64,000 nucleotides of DNA, taken from contig JBITNC010000001.1 of the NCBI GenBank assembly GCA_050084985.1, forward strand, positions 189,968,001 to 190,032,000, read 5' to 3'. This document shows positions 46,801-54,292 of this stretch, piece after piece. Below the pieces are notes generated by a model. That model saw only the letters and a list, made by a program, of their open reading frames with translations. It was not told the origin of the DNA and ran no database searches. The number at the start of each line of letters is the position of its first letter. The first letter of the stretch is position 1. The position numbers were made by a program, and so were the translations under genes. Source of the stretch: Nageia nagi. Its lineage: Eukaryota > Pinophyta.

Positions 46801-48449
46801 TGGAAACTCAGGGGATATGTTCCTCAAACAGAACAGTTCTAGACCTCTCTTAATTTTTTTCACCTTCAAAACAAATTTGCAGTGAGAACATCAATATGGA
46901 TAAAAGTAGCGTTTCCTACAAGATAGCAATGAAAAAAATTCTCATTTTACGTTGCATTTTTAAACATGTACATATTAATGAACTATGCAAGTGAATTTAA
47001 TGATCACAAACTGAAAATCCCCGGATGGAATGGAAGTCATAGGTTTAATAGCAAAAAGATTGGTACATGAAATGGGAAAAGTTTTAAAAGTCATTGTCTG
47101 ACTTGATTTGGACAGATTAGGAAAGTTAACTATCCAGTAAACCTTAAATACCTGAAGAATACCTGCCTGTAATCATAATATATCACATATCTCTACTTTG
47201 CACTATCAATGTCATGTTGATCGTCATGGTTGTAGCGCGAATTAATTGAAGATTTACAAGATGATATCTTATCCATCTCATGGAGTTTATATTCAAAAAA
47301 GTGCAAGGTATTCTAATTTCTGAGAGTTGAGGTATATTAGATTTTCAACCAGAAGACCAAACATGTCAAGAATGCTTAGAATCACTTAATGTGTCTAGCC
47401 AACTATGTTACTTGCAATAGTCCTCTTACTAATTTGCATTACATCTCTGTTAAGAATTGCAAATTTAGTTTACTGTTGCACAACTGAAGTTGAAAGTTAA
47501 ACAATACATTTGCAGACATAATTTCCAGATTATTTGTCACTTCATAAAGAGGACAAATTAAGATAAGCACCAAAGTGTCACATTCTATAAAAGCACAGCA
47601 CTGGAAGTAAACCACTATGTGACCTAATATAGCTTTCCTCAATACCAAAGCAAACGTAGAAACTGCACTCTGCATCCACCATTTTGCAGACTACCAAAAG
47701 GGTCAGTTAAGTCTATCCATCAAGTGGGCAAATGCATGTATAGCGTCAACATTACATTGATACATGTTACAATAAAATGCTGTCAGAGCAAAGTCACAAC
47801 ACTAGTCGAAATTCGTTCAAAACGTTGTGACGTAATTGGATTAGGGTACTTTTGAATGTGTAGAGCGTGACCCATTTACACTCTTCTCACCACAATAAGA
47901 CACCCAAAAGTTCAGAAGACATGGCATGAAGATTATTGTCTGATGAAAACAGAATACATATGTAAGACGGTTCCCCAAGTTCAGCCTCTTATTCTCAAGT
48001 TCAACATAAATTTACAGATTTTAAACAAACCCTGCTTGAAAAGTACAATATAATACAGGTCTGCAGAAAATGAAAGAAAGCCAAGATGACAAAATTTGAA
48101 GTAACTTGGTCTTGGATGGATTGGTGAGAAAAGTGACCTTCACAATGAGACTTGTACAATAAAGACCAAAAGCTGTACAAATACACAGAATCTGGCATGT
48201 ATATACCTTGTCAAAGTATACTGACTTACCTGGAAACTGAGATTGGGAACGAAGCCCAACAACATCGTTAAATGAGTGCCTGAACAAAACATTCATAAGG
48301 AAGTGAATTCTGTCAGCAAATGACTGGAAGGATGAATGAATGAATAAAAGAGCGCATGAAAGAGACCTGGTGAAATTTTGTCTCCAAGATATTGGTCTTG
48401 AAGAGCTTGGATGCAGTGATGAGGAGAAAGAGAGCGTAGCTGTCGCCAT
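19782..48449 (-). CDS. CLPR2: ClpR2-like plastid Clp protease subunit, eight exons, 3' end missing
   Basis: Exons, in transcript order: 48,449-48,367; 48,279-48,230; 23,071-22,999; 20,891-20,771; 20,658-20,521; 20,308-20,192; 20,066-19,998; 19,877-19,782. All junctions are GT-AG and phases join without stops. ClpR2 is a non-catalytic member of the heptameric ClpP/ClpR rings that degrade stromal proteins in plastids. The N-terminus is a Ser/Thr-rich transit peptide. The core has [81 protein letters not shown] and [16 protein letters not shown]. The ClpP catalytic Ser is replaced (AYNLS in place of the Ser-Met motif) and the catalytic His region has none, as in ClpR proteins. Intron 2 is 25,158 bp and carries nested retroelements. 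The C-terminal exon is not in view. Confidence 0.9.
19998..20066 (-). CDS. CLPR2: ClpR2 exon 7
   Basis: 69 bp, 23 codons. Encodes [18 protein letters not shown] and AARGR. The catalytic His of ClpP would lie here and is absent. Confidence 0.9.
20192..20308 (-). CDS. CLPR2: ClpR2 exon 6
   Basis: 117 bp, 39 codons. Encodes [19 protein letters not shown] and [16 protein letters not shown]. This exon holds the position of the ClpP catalytic Ser, which is not conserved here. Confidence 0.93.
20521..20658 (-). CDS. CLPR2: ClpR2 exon 5
   Basis: 138 bp, 46 codons, phase 0 at both ends. Encodes [20 protein letters not shown] to [11 protein letters not shown], the first beta-alpha part of the ClpP fold with its Gly-rich loop. 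Confidence 0.92.
20771..20891 (-). CDS. CLPR2: ClpR2 exon 4
   Basis: 121 bp. Encodes [20 protein letters not shown] and then a [16 protein letters not shown] stretch that is diagnostic for ClpR2. Donor CACTT|GTAAGC. Confidence 0.9.
22120..22442 (+). repeat. dispersed non-LTR-like repeat, tail copy
   Basis: Ends with CCGATTGACC, TTTTTTATCACCCATGGACA and TTAATAATATT. The same order of motifs ends the copies at 23.84 kb (minus) and 25.94 kb (plus). A LINE or SINE 3' end is the likeliest explanation; no coding part is recognised. The left limit is approximate. Confidence 0.45.
22454..22745 (-). pseudogene. decayed duplicate of ClpR2 exon 3 and its flanks
   Basis: The segment resembles 22,757-23,071 over its length. 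For example TTCACTGTCTATTGTGCAG matches TTCACTATCTATTTTGCAG, and GAGATATAACTAAGTACT has a counterpart at about 22,897. The exon 3 equivalent is at about 22,680-22,745. Its donor has changed from GT to AT (22,678-22,679) and the reading frame is lost. The copy therefore now behaves as intron sequence. Confidence 0.6.
22999..23071 (-). CDS. CLPR2: ClpR2 exon 3
   Basis: 73 bp. The acceptor TTTTTGTAG at 23,072 is chosen over a CAG at 23,062 because only the former joins in phase with exon 2. It encodes [16 protein letters not shown] to SGRY, a variable region before the ClpP fold. Donor ATAG|GTACTC. A decayed duplicate of this exon lies about 320 bases downstream in the transcript sense (22.68 kb). 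Confidence 0.75.
23835..24320 (-). repeat. dispersed non-LTR-like repeat, minus-strand copy
   Basis: On the minus strand this ends CTAGTCCCATTGACC, TTTTGGTCACCCATTGACAT and TTATTATATTTTCTTTC, the tail shared with the copies at 22.4 and 25.94 kb. The body has multiple stops and shows no recognised protein. Left and right limits are approximate. Confidence 0.45.
25310..25975 (+). repeat. dispersed non-LTR-like repeat, plus-strand copy
   Basis: Ends ATAGTCCCATTGACC, TTTTTATCACCCACGAACAT and TTAATATGTTTTCTTTC. The body includes GCTTAGCCCCTCTATTGTAT, a phrase often seen near LINE 3' ends. Several short frames (25,317-25,817) are not recognisable proteins. Confidence 0.4.
26469..28383 (+). pseudogene. 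L1 ORF1 (DUF4283-type RNA-binding protein), broken
   Basis: Encodes an L1 ORF1-like protein that would bind LINE RNA. Visible are [14 protein letters not shown], a W-x3-W motif, [24 protein letters not shown] and a CCHC knuckle beginning [11 protein letters not shown]. After the inserted LTR the frame goes on with [17 protein letters not shown] and, past stops, [16 protein letters not shown], a basic C-terminal tail common in this family. Several stops break the frame (first at 26,682). The start at 26,469 is the first Met of the frame and may not be the real one. Confidence 0.75.
27171..27805 (+). mobile_element. solo LTR inside L1 ORF1
   Basis: Starts TGTAACATCCCC and ends GGGATTTTATG, a decayed version of GGGATATTACA. 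It is flanked by GAGAA on both sides (27,166-27,170 and 27,806-27,810), a perfect 5-bp target duplication. No internal region, primer-binding site or polypurine tract remains. Removing the LTR and one GAGAA restores the frame across the zinc-knuckle Cys codon, which confirms the boundaries. Orientation is tentative. Confidence 0.8.
28624..31029. other. intron DNA, no gene recognised
   Basis: A 211-codon plus-strand frame (29,640-30,275) is present but shows no domain or conserved motif and no antisense homologue. I treat it as chance. Confidence 0.45.
31035..32006 (-). repeat. chromovirus 3' LTR
   Basis: 972 bp. The inner end is TGTAATGTCC on the minus strand. The outer end has changed from TG..CA to TA at one side (TATGATGTCCC against TGTAATGTCCC in the partner). 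A TATA-like CTATAAAG (minus) lies at 31,721-31,728. Confidence 0.9.
32007..32026 (-). other. chromovirus polypurine tract
   Basis: TTTGGGAGGGGTGGACT on the minus strand, directly before the 3' LTR. It primes plus-strand synthesis. Confidence 0.75.
32027..32478 (-). pseudogene. chromovirus integrase tail with chromodomain
   Basis: Encodes [16 protein letters not shown], a [19 protein letters not shown] segment and, at the end, [18 protein letters not shown], a clear chromodomain with its aromatic cage residues (Y, W, W). Chromodomains direct integration to marked chromatin. The frame ends at a stop just before the polypurine tract. Confidence 0.88.
32585..33442 (-). pseudogene. chromovirus integrase, catalytic Glu region lost
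   Basis: 285-codon frame. The HHCC zinc domain is visible as [10 protein letters not shown] and [12 protein letters not shown]. The catalytic core has MDFITSLPK (first Asp) and IVSDRDNKF (second Asp). The segment that should carry the catalytic Glu (QTDGQTE-like in relatives) reads [14 protein letters not shown], so the Glu is missing, probably through a small deletion and frame change. Integrase inserts the cDNA into the genome. Confidence 0.88.
33477..33806 (-). pseudogene. chromovirus RNase H segment
   Basis: Open frame with [18 protein letters not shown], an Asp-led first motif, then [15 protein letters not shown] with the second acidic site, and [18 protein letters not shown] with the third. 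Gypsy RNase H degrades the RNA template. A stop separates it from the integrase frame. Confidence 0.85.
33900..34800 (-). pseudogene. chromovirus reverse transcriptase, broken
   Basis: Minus-strand motifs in order: [19 protein letters not shown], a [10 protein letters not shown] stretch, [18 protein letters not shown], and the catalytic box [10 protein letters not shown] (F-x-DD form typical of gypsy RT). Stops occur near 34,425 and elsewhere, and the frame shifts after the box. Confidence 0.85.
35079..35330 (-). pseudogene. chromovirus aspartic protease, active site altered
   Basis: The frame 35,291-35,079 contains [18 protein letters not shown], aligned with the LIDSGATHNF motif of the family. 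The Asp is kept, but the following Ser-Gly has become Gly-Glu, so the catalytic D-S/T-G triplet is lost. The protease would cut the polyprotein. Confidence 0.75.
35380..36480 (-). pseudogene. chromovirus gag, broken
   Basis: Minus-strand segments show [39 protein letters not shown] and [20 protein letters not shown], the usual Gag core of chromoviruses. A zinc knuckle [14 protein letters not shown] follows near 35,440. Multiple stops and frame changes are present. The start lies against the copia insertion, so the first codons may be lost. Confidence 0.75.
36483..36956 (+). repeat. copia 5' LTR
   Basis: 474 bp, TGTTGGAGTTTGAAC to GAGCATTTTCTCA. TATAAATA at 36,905-36,912 is a promoter candidate. 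Confidence 0.92.
36960..36972 (+). other. copia primer-binding site
   Basis: TGGTATTAGAGCT, three bases inside the 5' LTR, complementary to initiator tRNA-Met with one mismatch. Confidence 0.85.
37002..38410 (+). pseudogene. copia gag, interrupted by a DNA transposon
   Basis: The N-terminal part has [20 protein letters not shown], then a frame with [16 protein letters not shown] and [16 protein letters not shown]. The segment is split inside a conserved S-H-E-E-R-L type motif by the insertion at 37,659-38,128. It then continues with a Gly/Arg-rich linker and the zinc knuckle [13 protein letters not shown], where the last Cys of CCHC is lost. Several stops are present (for example 37,225 and 37,395). 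Confidence 0.85.
37659..38128. mobile_element. small terminal-inverted-repeat element, Mutator-like
   Basis: 470 bp. Left end AGAATAAAAAAC, right end GTTTTTTTATTCT(ATG); these are inverted repeats of about 12-15 bp with one base difference in the A-run. The flanks are ATGTCTCAT (37,650-37,658) and ATATCTCAT (38,129-38,137), a 9-bp target duplication with one change. A 9-bp duplication is the mark of Mutator-like elements. The inside is rich in AAAAAACG strings and has no transposase. Removing it and one flank copy restores the copia gag frame, which fixes the boundaries. Confidence 0.7.
38454..38741 (+). pseudogene. copia aspartic protease, active site altered
   Basis: Frame with [13 protein letters not shown], where relatives have [13 protein letters not shown]. 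The active-site Ser is replaced by Ile. The C-terminal part [19 protein letters not shown] is the usual linker to integrase. Confidence 0.88.
38742..39652 (+). pseudogene. copia integrase, frameshifted
   Basis: Zinc domain with [11 protein letters not shown] and [14 protein letters not shown]. Core with [14 protein letters not shown] (first Asp), [17 protein letters not shown] (second Asp) and the Glu-bearing [15 protein letters not shown] region after a frame change near 39,260-39,330. Then [16 protein letters not shown], typical of the copia integrase C-terminus. Confidence 0.9.
39653..40075 (+). pseudogene. copia integrase-RT linker
   Basis: Contains [15 protein letters not shown], which is conserved at the end of copia integrase, then a Ser-rich variable linker ([18 protein letters not shown]). 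Frame open 39,666-40,052. Confidence 0.8.
40034..41167 (+). pseudogene. copia reverse transcriptase
   Basis: Contains [40 protein letters not shown], a single stop at 40,334 (AR, stop, ETIRL), [35 protein letters not shown] and the catalytic [10 protein letters not shown]. The C-terminal part has [15 protein letters not shown] and [15 protein letters not shown]. Long open segments show that this is the best preserved coding part of the element. Confidence 0.93.
41152..41619 (+). pseudogene. copia RNase H, frameshifted against RT
   Basis: The first Asp lies in the RT frame (FSDSDWGSN). The rest continues in another frame with [56 protein letters not shown] and [13 protein letters not shown]. 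One indel near 41,160 explains the change. Confidence 0.92.
41607..42080 (+). repeat. copia 3' LTR
   Basis: 474 bp, same ends as the 5' copy. It follows the polypurine tract ATCAAGGGGGGTAA at 41,593-41,606. Confidence 0.92.
42081..42092 (-). other. chromovirus primer-binding site
   Basis: On the minus strand the LTR end ATTACA is followed by GTGGTATCAAAG, complementary to the 3' end of initiator tRNA-Met (TGGTATCAGAGC in the canonical form). The copia LTR abuts it directly. Confidence 0.8.
42093..43111 (-). repeat. chromovirus 5' LTR
   Basis: 1,019 bp, TGTAATGTCCCC to GGGGACATTACA. It is 47 bp longer than its partner because of a tandem duplication near 42,815-42,895, in which an ACCCATCTTT..AAATTAC phrase occurs twice. 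Confidence 0.9.
43117..44016. other. intron DNA, no gene recognised
   Basis: Between the chromovirus and the next solo LTR. No motif supports a feature. Confidence 0.45.
44022..44929 (+). mobile_element. solo LTR
   Basis: 908 bp, TGTAATGACCC to GGAACATTGCA, flanked by a perfect 5-bp duplication TGATG (44,017-44,021 and 44,930-44,934). A TATATA motif at 44,404-44,410 sets a plus orientation. No internal element sequence remains. The termini resemble those of the chromovirus LTR. Confidence 0.82.
45573..45688 (+). repeat. 58-bp tandem duplication
   Basis: Two adjacent copies starting TTTCCTCATTTGACC at 45,573 and 45,631, ending GGCATAAACTTAA. Only a few differences separate them, so this is a younger duplication than the 84-bp one at 3 kb. 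Confidence 0.85.
46260..46611. mobile_element. possible second hAT-like non-autonomous element
   Basis: The left end CCGGGTTACACGGGG resembles the right-end inverted repeat of the element at 4.85 kb (CAAGGTTACACGGTG). The reverse complement of the right end starts CAAGGCTCGG. Inside each end are facing motifs GGAAACACC / GGTGTTTCCC and GGAACACCC / GGGTGTTTCC. No clear 8-bp target duplication was found, so the limits are uncertain. Confidence 0.35.
46612..48229. other. 5' end of ClpR2 intron 2, nothing recognised
   Basis: No element ends or coding motifs. Short minus-strand frames (47,439-47,675, 48,001-48,198) are not supported. Confidence 0.45.
48230..48279 (-). CDS. CLPR2: ClpR2 exon 2
   Basis: 50 bp, acceptor TTTTGTTCAG, strong donor CCAG|GTAAGT. 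It continues the transit-peptide region with [14 protein letters not shown] and ends in phase 1, which is exactly the phase needed by exon 3. Confidence 0.75.
48367..48449 (-). CDS. CLPR2: ClpR2 exon 1, transit peptide
   Basis: Encodes [19 protein letters not shown] and then basic residues, a typical plastid transit peptide. The ATG context GGCAATGGCG fits plant initiation. The donor is CCAG|GTCTCT. The following 87-bp intron has no stop and is a multiple of three, so retention would keep the frame. Confidence 0.75.
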
Positions 48450-48487
48450 TGCCGTCAACACTCCAACTTTGGTGCTGCCTTCCTCAC

Positions 48488-48497
48488 TTTTATTTAT
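48488..48497 (-). promoter_or_regulatory. possible TATA box of ClpR2
   Basis: ATAAATAAAA on the minus strand, about 40 bases before the ATG. If used it would leave a very short leader, so this is only a weak candidate. Confidence 0.25.
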
Positions 48498-48499
48498 CT

Positions 48500-49559
48500 C
48501 CTCTCTTCAGTGTTCCATCATTATTGCTCAAATAGATAATTATAACAATAATGAAAATGGATTGACCTGCTCACTAAATTAGTTGAAAATTATCCTTTTT
48601 ATATTTGGTACCATTACAATAGGTTCCCAAAATCCTTTCACTAGCTTGAGGTCTACCACATAATTATTTTGTAGTTGTTAAAAAGGTTTGGAGCTAGCTT
48701 GTTCTTGTATTATGTATTTAAAAGCATTCATTGTTGTGTTATCATATAATCTTTCTTAACAAATTTTAGTTTTTAGGATGTATAAGTTTGTTTTTATATT
48801 TTTAGGAGTTTTTTAATAGAATAGAGTATGGATTAACTTACATGGATTTGTAATAAATTCCATAGTATTAGTATTTTTAAAGCAATTCGAGATAAGATCA
48901 AAACATCTATTAAATTAACAATATTCATGGTAGAGATAATATGTTTGTAATGATTCATATAGTGATTGATATTAATAAGTTACTTCTAGAAGCTATTATT
49001 TTAAAGTTTAGAAAAAAAACTTTGGTCCAAGTTCTTAATTTTAAACATATTACTTTCACATGTAAAAACCATTTTAAAATGAATTATATTATTTACAAGT
49101 GCTATCTCATAAGCTTAATAGAGAGATTTCAAGTGAATATACATAGGGAATCATATTATAAGACCATCAAATAAAGAAAGATTTTAGTAGTTAAAAAGTT
49201 ATTAAATAATAGAGATCAATTCAGATGACTCATAAAGATTTAAAAAATAAATTTTAGACTAGGCAACAAGAAGAATTTACATTTGACCTACCATTTGCAA
49301 TACAAAATGAGATGTCCCTAATAAATAATGTTAAGAGATTATAGTTAAATAAGTATTAATAAGACCATAATCTTCTTCGTCTAAAAAGAGAGATGCAAAA
49401 ATTAACAAAGTTGAAGAATTTTTTCCTTATACATCAAACTAATAAGTAGCAAGAGTATAATTTTTAACAAAAGAAACAAATTGGTGGATACTCAAATATG
49501 TTTGTGAATATAGTATTATAAGAAGCTCCTAAAATGCATGTATAAGAAGAGCAAAAGAG
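48500..49559. other. upstream flank of ClpR2, AT-rich
   Basis: Very AT-rich with short frames only. It would contain the ClpR2 promoter, but no convincing motif beyond the weak TATA candidate is visible. Confidence 0.4.
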
Positions 49560-49917
49560 GTAAATACAAATATAAATGGAGGATATTAAGCAAAGTAGGA
49601 ATGATTACTAAGAATTGGCTCATCTCCCTCTATGAGAGAACAATGAAATTTGAATATAATGGGAAAACTTATGAGTTGTAAGAGATGAAAAATAAGGAAG
49701 TTTGCACTATCAAAGATAATCAAATGATAAGTGCGATCAAAAAAGGAAAACCACAAATATTGATCTAGCTCTTTGTAATTAAATGTAAGGAACAAACCAC
49801 TTCACACCAAAATGAATTGCAAGAGATTATTACCAAACACAAGAAGATTTTTCAAGACATTCCTAAGGGCCTTCCAATAAAAAAAAGAGTAAGACCATGC
49901 AATCCACCTCATTCTAG
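49560..49917 (+). pseudogene. Ty3-gypsy pol fragment (protease-RT spacer)
   Basis: One frame reads NWLISLYERTMKFEYNGKTY, then a stop, EVCTIKDNQMISAIKKGKPQ, and after another stop IFQDIPKGLPIKKRVRP. This is the spacer between protease and RT of gypsy pol, ending at the segment before the first RT motif. It breaks off at 49,917, where an LTR-like start TGTAGACACC appears. No RT follows. Confidence 0.6.
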
Positions 49918-51828
49918 GTGTAGACACCTAAATTTGATTTTTAATTTATTTAAAAATTCCATTTTAGGTATCTAAATGGAATTAATTAACTATGCTAAAT
50001 TCAAGAAATTTCATTAATTTGTGGAAATATGGATTAATGTGTTTCCTTTTTTCTAGGTTAGCAAAGTTAAATCACTTCTTTTTTTCACCTCGCATTATTT
50101 CACATTCATAACATATACATTTTTCACACACACATTCTCATACATTTGTTGCATTATATCATCTTCCATACAATCTAGATTTTATATATATATATATTCA
50201 TGGCCGAAAGGAGTATAGTGGAAAGAATAGAGTGAAGTCAAGTCTTGTTTAACCCAGACAACTCAATTTCAAGATTAGGTTTTTAAGAAGGGTGGTCATC
50301 AAGTCAAGTTTCATTTGAAGAAAAAATGGTAAGATCCCAACACATGTGAAAATTAATTTAAATTCCATTTCCAAGTATTTAGCTAAAAAATGCAATTATA
50401 AGGAAACTAGACTAGGTAAAAAATAATGAGTGATAGCATTTAATGAAAACATTAGTCAAGTAAAAAGAAAATAAGGTTTAGGCTTTGGTAGTCAACCAAA
50501 GGAGGAGGCCAAAGAAGAAGAGTTTCCTATTTTGTGCTTTTCAAATTTAGTGCATGGTTGAGATCAAAATTAGAATGACTTGAAGAAAATAGGAAATAAG
50601 TAATAGTTAATGTATTTAACAATGATGACTACTCTCTTAAGTTCATGAGAGCTAAAATAGAGTTTCCAAATTCAAGCCCAAAGAGATCAATTGGTCACAT
50701 TTTTCATCTTTATGAATATTTTGATGAAGAAATAAGTGAAAAGATTAACCAAGAAGATGAACATATAATAGTTTTGTATCTACCACACTACCTTTCTCCA
50801 TATTTCTATTTATAATAAGATTAGTAGGATATGTTAGACAGTGAGCTAAATAAATGATTTAGGATTAGGAATACTACCTACCCCATCGCAACTCTAAGAT
50901 GAAATCACTATGATAAATGAAGAATTATGGAGGTTAATATTAGGAATTAAGAAAATACAAATATGATCAAAATAAGAGCTTGGTTATCTCTATAGATATT
51001 TAAACTTAATCTTATAAAATAATTTATATTAAATATATATCCCCTGCTTGCATGAGCTTTGCTTTCATGGGCAGGAGGTGAAGGAAACCCTAACACATTT
51101 GTTACAGGAGTTGAAGACCTATGATCGGGAGATTAAATGATGAATTTGTTATTATCTAAAGTTATGAGTGTCTAATGGGAGAGGGTTTTCTATAAACTTG
51201 AAGGTATTAGGGCTGGTTGGTAGTAGTTATAGGCACAATTGGGACATATATAAAGACTTAAATCTCTTTTGTAGACGAGTAAGCCTATTTGTTGAGTGAG
51301 AGTAGCAAAAATGAAAAGGGGAGAGATGGCAAGAACCATGAAAGAGCCATATAGTTCCATATTACATATTTGGACCTAAGCTTTATGCAAAGATGGATGA
51401 GAGGTAATCCAATGATGGAAAAAATATGCTTTTTATGGTTCTTTTGGTGTTGCATGGAAGGCATTGATAATAGACCTATGTACCTCAAGATGAAATGCTA
51501 AAGGGAACACACTTTCGAAGACAAGCTTAATGAGGAAAACTATAGTTTTTTCCATCTCATATTTACTATATTATCTATTTTTATTTCTATAACATGATGA
51601 GGAAGTGCAACTAAGAAGGATTTGTAAAATAAGTCCTAAAAAAATATTTGGGAGGGAGATTTAGAGTTATAAGGTGTGATTTTTTGAAGGAGAATTGTAG
51701 AGGTTTAAAGAGATCCTTTTTTCCCTATTAAAACTTTTAGAAGGGCATCTTTACAAGATAAAGAGTGATGGTAATAGTGAATGGAAGATAAATTTTGAAT
51801 TTAGATTATGAATAACAGAGAAAAATAT
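49918..51828. other. probable LTR relic start, otherwise unrecognised
   Basis: TGTAGACACCTAAATTTG at 49,918 has the look of a gypsy LTR start and cuts the pol fragment. I could not find the matching end or a target duplication, so the extent is unknown. The rest is AT-rich without coding motifs. Confidence 0.3.
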
Positions 51829-51833
51829 ATAAC

Positions 51834-52623
51834 TATTTATATGTATTTTGGTATCACTTAGGGTTTTATCCTAAATGAACTAAATACATATCAACAATTA
51901 TTGTATTATTTATCTAAGCTAATTTACTCAAATAAACATACATGAATAAGGGAATATAATAATGAGTAATAGAATAACTAAATTACATTGATATCAAGAT
52001 GTAAAACAAGCTACATGCACTAAAGAGAAAGGAATCGAGTGAAAGATAAATAGTTGTGTATCCTTACCTGTGTTGAGGTTGAGGATATGATGGATAAACT
52101 TATCGAAGAGTAATGACCTTATTGTGCAAACCCCAAGGCCAATTACAGAAGAAATACCAACATAGGTGCTAATCTCTAAGAGCTCAATACGAGCACAAAC
52201 ACTAGCACAGGCACAAATGTTCTTAAAGAATAAGGCTCGCTAATAAGGATTGATGATAATAGATATTATGATAAGTCAAATCGAGCATATGATCGTGGAA
52301 ATGGATGAAAAATATTCACTTGAGTGATAACAAGATTTTAGTCTCAATAGATAGTATTTAGAAACACCCCTGGTTATTTAGATGTAATCTTGACATGCTT
52401 TCCCTAGGTTAGAAATACTTACATTTATACCAAGCGTGATATCACCATTTGATCCCTTGAATATTGGTTGAAGTCATCCTGATGTACCTAACATAAAACA
52501 TAAGAACACAACTTGAGAAATATGTGATAATAGGGGTAAAATATGACTAAATATGATAAAATGTGTGTGTAGAGTTGCACCTAAGTGGAACTATGTTAAA
52601 GGGACCACTTTTAGGTGTTAAAA
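51834..52623 (-). repeat. 3' LTR of the PMD-carrying element
   Basis: 790 bp. It matches 61,595-62,387 along its length, with shared blocks such as TAATTTACTCAAATAAACAT and CACCATTTGATCCCTTGAAT. Preceded on the minus strand by the polypurine stretch ACAAAGGAGGGCATT (52,624-52,638). Confidence 0.88.
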
Positions 52624-52639
52624 AATGCCCTCCTTTGTA

Positions 52640-54292
52640 AGTATAATGAAATTGAATCTTGAAATAACATTATGGTTGCAAAGGAAGTAAAGGTAAAGAG
52701 AAGAAAAATTTGACACTTCCTTGGTTTAACTATCTGAATCATCAAGGATTTGATGATGTATATTGCCCCTTATTTGCCTTGGTTGTGAGATGTAATAGCT
52801 TGCATGTAGTAGAATCAACCAAGAGCAAAAAATGAAACCTGAAAAATGAGAGGCACATACTTCCACGAACATATGTGTTTATTAACTTATAAAAGATATA
52901 AAAGTTATAGTAAGAGTAACATCATAACATTTCATCATAAATGATATAGCAGTAATGGAGCAAAGATAAAATTAATATAATATGTGTACATAATCTTGAG
53001 AACACTAAATAGAGAAATACTAAATGTTTCATTCTTAGATGCATACATAAGGGATCATGATTAAGGTGTGTCCACATCATCATGGGGTACATGCCCCATT
53101 CCTAAATGGAGCATATGCAATCAAAATAGTATATGACAACATCGATGATCATCATGAGGTACATGCCCAATTCCTAGATGCAACATATGAATCATAAAGA
53201 ACTACATGGTGATAGTTAGTTGAGACTCAACTGACAAAGGTGACTCAAAGACATGGTTGGTTTGAATATTTTCCAACTATGTTATGTGATATGTCATTCA
53301 TCGTTATGAGGTACATGCCCCATTCTTAGATATTGACATGATATGTTGTCATCATCATGAGGTACAAGCCCCATTCATAGATGTGATTCAAGAGTGATAG
53401 TTATCAACCAACAAAGGTGACTCAGCAATGATTGGTTTGAATATTTCCCAATCATGCATATGATTGAATGCAAAGTGAATACAAGGATAAAAATATTCCC
53501 TGTAACTTACCCACTATGTTGATGTGTTGTGATTTGGTCCTAATTTATGCCTTTGCAACCCAACATCTGCGTTGGCTTCAATATTGGTACTAGAAAATAT
53601 GAACTAGATGCTTGTACTATTGAAATTGCAATGTATATCATGATATATGAATATAAAAAAATATATTTTCACATGATAATTACTAATAAAGTGCTTGATT
53701 ATGTGATGAATAGGTTAGACCCAAGAATAAATATGTAGGGAACACATCATTCTTCAATTAGATGTTCATTCATTTCTACAAAAACTCCATTCTCTAATAT
53801 GTATTAGTATTATATTAATTTTTAGACCACATTACGTTGGAGGATTCATGATTTCCAAGGTAAGAATGTGAATGCTAAGGAATGATAGCATGCATGCTAG
53901 TGGCCAGCATGGGCACTAACGTTAGCACGAAAGTTAAGGTCCTTAGCGAATTTGATCATCAAACGTTTAAGTAATGAACTCATATGTTATGGTGAGATGG
54001 AATTTCATAGTTTGGTAAGGCTAGAGGAATGAGGTGGCTATTAATTATCACCTACCACATTAATTATGTCCTAATTAGATTTTAAATAGTCCTAAATTAT
54101 ATTTGTTTATCATAGTCACTATTTGAAATCTGAGCTCTCGATCGAGGAGGAGTGTGGTGATCCTAGTGAGGTGATTGTGAGTGCTTTGGATGATCAAAAT
54201 TGCAAGGTGAGTGCTTTTGTATGTGAATAGGAGTGTATTGGGTTAGTTATAGTATTTTTGCCAATGTTTCTGATCTAATTTTGGTTTCCAAG
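52640..54292. other. internal non-coding region of the PMD-carrying element
   Basis: No pol motifs on either strand. It contains the short repeats at 52.96-53.44 kb and AT-rich DNA upstream of the PMD gene. Confidence 0.5.
52960..53440 (+). repeat. interspersed short repeats with palindromic core
   Basis: The motif CATCATGAGGTACATGCCCC followed by ATTC-TAGATG occurs four times (about 53,078, 53,152, 53,304 and 53,353). At the first site it forms the perfect hairpin ATGGGG-TACATG-CCCCAT. A second module, AACTGACAAAGGTGACTCA then TTGGTTTGAATATTTTCCAA, occurs twice (about 53,230 and 53,400). It lies between the 3' LTR and the PMD gene. Confidence 0.7.

Larger units (their letters stand above)
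23072..48229 (-). other. ClpR2 intron 2 (25.2 kb), filled with nested elements
   Basis: It lies between exon 2 and exon 3 with GTAAGT donor and TTTTTGTAG acceptor. Known contents are listed separately. Stretches with nothing recognised are 24,325-25,300, 28,624-31,029, 43,117-44,016, 44,935-45,572, 45,689-46,259 and 46,612-48,229. Confidence 0.75.
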
